Source: VGRW01 sp041498295 (lineage in GTDB: Bacteria > Myxococcota_A > UBA9160 > SZUA-336). From it: a DNA stretch of 9,105 bases. The position numbers and the translations under genes were made by a program. The number at the start of each line of letters is the position of its first letter. The stretch's first letter is position 1. Under the pieces are notes generated by a model. The model did not search any database. It was not told the DNA's origin and was given only the letters and a program-made list of their open reading frames with translations. The stretch covers positions 1 through 9,105 of the forward strand of contig JBGQIB010000175.1 of the NCBI GenBank assembly GCA_041498295.1, in the 5' to 3' direction. This document shows positions 6,322 through 9,105 of the stretch, one piece after another.

Positions 6322-9105
6322 ATGGTGATCCCCCGATCGCTGCGGCGGGGCCGGCGCAGAAAACTCGTGCTCTCGAAGCTGGCGGCGTTCGCTGCGCTCG
6401 TCGCCCTGACATGGTTGTCTATCGGGCCGGGGACCGGCTGGCAGATCACCGTGGGCAGCCGCGCCGCGTACGCGCAGAAGGCGAACGGCGAGGCTTGCCT
6501 CCTGCCGTCGGAGTGTTCGTCCGGCAGATGCGTCGTGACATGCCAGGCCCAGGTCCGCACGGACACGATCGCTGCGAATTCTTCGACGGTGTGTTTCGCG
6601 GGCCCCCAGACGTGTGACATGCCCCGAGACGGCAGCGTGCCGCGGGAATCGTACTTCGTGGCGCAGATGCCGCCGGAGTTCCTCGACATCTCGCCTCCAT
6701 CGGGCCAGGTGTTCGCTCGCAAGACCGCGGACTCGACCCCGCTCCCCAAGAAGACCGACGGCGCCGTTTGCGCGCTGCCCGACGAGTGCGCCTCCGGCCG
6801 GTGTCAGTTCTTCAAGTGCGAGGCGCAGCCCCCTCCCGCCATGATCAAGCCCGATGGCGCGGCCTGCGCCCTGCCCGCTGAGTGCCTGTCCGCCCGGTGT
6901 CAGTTCTTCAAGTGTGAAGCGCAGCCCCCGCCGCCCGCGGAGAGAGCCAACGGCGCCGCCTGTTTCATGCCGGGCGAGTGCGCCTCTCGCAGGTGTCATC
7001 TCTTCAAGTGCGAGGCACAGCCCGCCTGCGAGCCGCCGGAGAGCACGCAACCGGTGACCCCGAGCGACCCCGCGACGAATTTTCACCCCTTCTGGTCCAA
7101 CGTCGGATTCAACGAAGGACGCCTCCGCAGCGATCTCCGCGACGCGGCCCGTGAAAAGGACCCAGGCAAGTGCGCGCTGCCCCTCGCCGCGATCCACTAC
7201 GGCCTCGGAGGCCCGGACGAGACGGCGCTCGGCCAGGCCTTCGCTGACCTCAGCGTGACTGGGAAAGACGCCTTCCTCGACGGGGTCAAGGGCTTCAAGG
7301 TGCTGCTCCCGGACGCAACGGACTATTGCCGGACGATGCCGGCTCTCGCGGCGTCCGTCGCTCCCTCATGCGGTACGCCCGCCATCGTCCCGAGCGAGCG
7401 GGCATTGATCGACGGATGCCGCACGGCACTCACCCGTGCCTACCGCGTCGCGAACTTCTTGCGTGTCGGACAGGCACTGCCCCTCAAGCAGAAGAAAAAG
7501 CACCGCAGAGAGTTGGGCTGGATCGCCGTCTCAGGCGAAGACGACTCGCCGCATAGACCGGTGAACGTTCCGTCGAGCAACTACCCGCAATACGACATCA
7601 GCGTCTCAGTCAAGAACTCGAAGGGAGACGCGATCGTAGTGCGGAGTCGCTACATCGTCGCTCAGCAAGCGCCCCCCGTGTTCCCTCATGTTCGCAAGGG
7701 GCAGTTGTTGGCCGAGGAGCTCAGGCCATCGATACCCCCCGACTCGGAGGTCCTGCTGTTCCTTCACGGCATGGATTCGCGCGCCGAGGAGGCCACAGAC
7801 ATCACCAGCCAGCTCTTGCTGCTGAGACAGCGGACCCCCGGCAGGAAGAACCTGGTGGTCATCTCGGTCGATCTGCCGACCTCCGGATACGCTGACAACC
7901 TCGACCACTTCAGGATCTCGCCGCTCGAGACGGTCGGGACGCCGAAGGACCTGCTTGGAAACCCCGTCGCCTACGCGGTCGCTGCCAAGAGCACGATCGC
8001 CGCACCCGACTTCTCGTTCACCGGCGAGACGCCGCTGCTCGATTTCATCGAGAACTTCGCCGTCCGCTTCGTCGAGACGCTGGACACCGGGGCGATGCCC
8101 GGGGTCAAGAACCAGATCAAGGCCGTCATGGGCGGGAGCCTCGGTGGGAACATCACGTTCCGGCTGGGTCGCCGGTGCCGGAGCGAGCGAGTCGGTCCTT
8201 GTAGTCCCGGCGAGACGACGAACATGTCCTGGCTCCCGAATTTCATCGTCTGGTCTCCCGCCTCGATCTGGAACTCGCTGGGCGAGTCGACGGATGTACT
8301 CAAGCATCTCGGACCGCTAACGGCGCTGCTGGCCGCGAACAACGTCGATCCCGCCGATCCCGACGACCTCCTCACCCCGGAGCGCGCGGGCTTGCGTCGA
8401 GAGTTCTTCGGAAGCTGGGACCAGCCCATCATTCCGATCCTCGTCCCGGTGGCTCAATCGGACACCTGGCAGAGCGACTTCTTTCCCTGCAAGAAGTCGA
8501 TGATCGTCGGTGCGCGACTCGATCGCCACGAGACGTACGACCCGTTGTTTCTTCGCTGGCATTGGCGACTCGGGGCCGAGCAGCTCCTCTACAGCCACCA
8601 GACGATCGATGCGAGGACGCCGGGCCAACCGCGCTTCCTGTCGAACGTCAAGCCCATGCTCCTCGCGTGCGGCACCGAGGATCGCATCCTCTTCAACGAC
8701 ATCTGCGGGGCGACCCAACGAACCGCGCCCTGGATGACGACGACGCCGGGCCGGGCGATCTTCCTCCAAGAGACCGGGCACTCGGTCGACAACGAGCGCC
8801 GCGAATACTTCGCCAGGCAGATCATCGAGTTCATCGATGTCGGCCCGACACCCGCCGTGAAGAAGGCCGACGGCGCCGCCTGTGCCCTGCCGGACGAGTG
8901 CGCCTCCGGCCGGTGCCAGCTCTTCAAGTGCGAGGCCCAGCCTCTCCCCGTCGTGAAGAAGGCCAACGGCGCCGCCTGTGTCTTGCCGGACGAGTGCGCC
9001 TCCGGCCGGTGCCAGCTCTTCAAGTGCGAGGCCCAGCCTCTCCCCGTCGTGAAGAAGGCCAACGGCGCCGCCTGTGTCTTGCCGGACGAGTGCGCCTCCG
9101 GCCGG
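6322..9105 (+). CDS. Secreted alpha/beta-hydrolase flanked by Dickkopf-like cysteine repeats (partial, C-terminus beyond the right edge)
   Basis: 928 codons are visible with no stop, so the gene continues past the window. Residues 1-51 are a long signal peptide with a very basic start (RRGRRRK), a hydrophobic core and AYA before QKANG. Cysteine repeats of the form NGxxCxxxxECxSGxCxxxxC begin at about 53 and recur at 143-233 (three units). An unrecognised domain covers about 250-450. An alpha/beta-hydrolase domain covers about 470-840: LLFLHGMD (oxyanion region, 478-485), nucleophile elbow GGSLGG with Ser606, CGTEDR with Asp787 as probable acid, and ETGHS with His820. More cysteine repeats start at 846 and reach the edge. 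Known relatives of the fold are esterases, lipases and peptidases; the substrate here is unknown. Bacterial repeats of this type resemble the Dickkopf N-terminal cysteine-rich domain and are often extracellular. ATG 6322 is the first start after an in-frame stop at 6298; GTG 6325 is an alternative. Ribosome site is weak. Confidence 0.9.
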   Translation, partial: MVIPRSLRRGRRRKLVLSKLAAFAALVALTWLSIGPGTGWQITVGSRAAYAQKANGEACLLPSECSSGRCVVTCQAQVRTDTIAANSSTVCFAGPQTCDMPRDGSVPRESYFVAQMPPEFLDISPPSGQVFARKTADSTPLPKKTDGAVCALPDECASGRCQFFKCEAQPPPAMIKPDGAACALPAECLSARCQFFKCEAQPPPPAERANGAACFMPGECASRRCHLFKCEAQPACEPPESTQPVTPSDPATNFHPFWSNVGFNEGRLRSDLRDAAREKDPGKCALPLAAIHYGLGGPDETALGQAFADLSVTGKDAFLDGVKGFKVLLPDATDYCRTMPALAASVAPSCGTPAIVPSERALIDGCRTALTRAYRVANFLRVGQALPLKQKKKHRRELGWIAVSGEDDSPHRPVNVPSSNYPQYDISVSVKNSKGDAIVVRSRYIVAQQAPPVFPHVRKGQLLAEELRPSIPPDSEVLLFLHGMDSRAEEATDITSQLLLLRQRTPGRKNLVVISVDLPTSGYADNLDHFRISPLETVGTPKDLLGNPVAYAVAAKSTIAAPDFSFTGETPLLDFIENFAVRFVETLDTGAMPGVKNQIKAVMGGSLGGNITFRLGRRCRSERVGPCSPGETTNMSWLPNFIVWSPASIWNSLGESTDVLKHLGPLTALLAANNVDPADPDDLLTPERAGLRREFFGSWDQPIIPILVPVAQSDTWQSDFFPCKKSMIVGARLDRHETYDPLFLRWHWRLGAEQLLYSHQTIDARTPGQPRFLSNVKPMLLACGTEDRILFNDICGATQRTAPWMTTTPGRAIFLQETGHSVDNERREYFARQIIEFIDVGPTPAVKKADGAACALPDECASGRCQLFKCEAQPLPVVKKANGAACVLPDECASGRCQLFKCEAQPLPVVKKANGAACVLPDECASGR
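6748..7020 (+). repeat. N-terminal cysteine-repeat array (three units, 96-bp period)
   Basis: Three in-frame units encode residues 143-233 with the conserved glycines of the (D/N)G motif at 147, 179 and 211, an exact 32-residue spacing. Each unit carries four cysteines (150/156/161/166, 182/188/193/198, 214/220/225/230) and ends in FKCEAQP. The DNA copies have diverged moderately. A more distant fourth unit with Cys59, 65, 70 and 74 lies directly after the signal peptide. Confidence 0.85.
8857..9105 (+). repeat. C-terminal 96-bp tandem repeat, at least 2.6 copies
   Basis: Unit 1 (8857-8952) and unit 2 (8953-9048) differ at only three of 96 positions by eye. The visible 57 bases of unit 3 (9049-9105) are identical to unit 2. 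Each unit encodes 32 residues beginning VKKA(D/N)GAAC and carrying the same cysteine spacing as the N-terminal array. The near identity points to recent duplication or homogenisation. The array runs off the window, so the copy number is unknown. Confidence 0.92.

Noticed and set aside
6325..6345. Twin-arginine export signal in the hydrolase leader
   Set aside because: The leader has RRGRRRK but not the S-R-R-x-F-L-K type consensus, so a general secretory signal is the safer reading.
6004..7197. 397-codon minus-strand open frame opposite the hydrolase start
   Set aside because: It covers the signal peptide and cysteine repeats of the plus-strand gene, is Arg/Gly/Leu-rich, and its own internal repeats merely mirror the 96-bp coding repeats.
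7606..8307. 233-codon minus-strand open frame opposite the hydrolase domain
   Set aside because: It is antisense to the region between the HGMD and past the GGSLGG motif, which is clearly coding on the plus strand.
8857..9105. Regular repeats considered as a CRISPR array
   Set aside because: The 96-bp units are contiguous with no unique spacers and encode an in-frame cysteine motif, so they are protein-coding tandem repeats.

Overview
This is a GC-rich bacterial window with five protein-coding loci. Four lie on the minus strand (a pirin cut off at the left edge, an interrupted PEP-CTERM protein, a cysteine-rich protein and a large zinc-dependent phospholipase C-like protein). One long plus-strand gene runs off the right edge. 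A PEP-CTERM sorting signal points to a Gram-negative bacterium with an exosortase system. Dickkopf-like cysteine repeats in a secreted protein are typical of Myxococcota and related deltaproteobacterial lineages, so such an organism is the best guess. This assignment is inference; the window holds no rRNA or marker gene.

Layout. 1-387 (minus): N-terminal 129 residues of a pirin. 388-698: no intact gene, only a short gene-like remnant and small repeats. 699-1616 (minus): a PEP-CTERM protein with signal peptide and C-terminal sorting tail, split by an in-frame TGA at codon 240. 1617-1956: nothing recognisable. 1957-3195 and 3201-5537 (minus): a two-gene unit separated by 5 bases. The upstream gene is a 778-residue protein with an N-terminal Zn-dependent phospholipase C-type domain. 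The downstream gene is a 412-residue protein with ten cysteines in its first 41 residues and a probable beta-sandwich domain. 5538-6321: a divergent intergenic region with a 12-bp tandem repeat, a perfect 19-bp palindrome and a GC hairpin. 6322-9105+ (plus): a secreted alpha/beta-hydrolase with a visible Ser-Asp-His triad, flanked on both sides by cysteine repeats of 32-residue period.

The plus-strand hydrolase and the phospholipase-like protein are transcribed divergently from one 784-bp region. They could be co-regulated envelope or lipid-active enzymes, but the sequence shows only the arrangement. The PEP-CTERM locus and the pirin look like independent units. No tRNA, rRNA, CRISPR array, transposase or integrase was seen. 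The most unusual items are the hydrolase embedded between two cysteine-repeat arrays, the nearly identical 96-bp tandem repeats at the right edge, and the single TGA that separates the PEP-CTERM protein from its own sorting signal.
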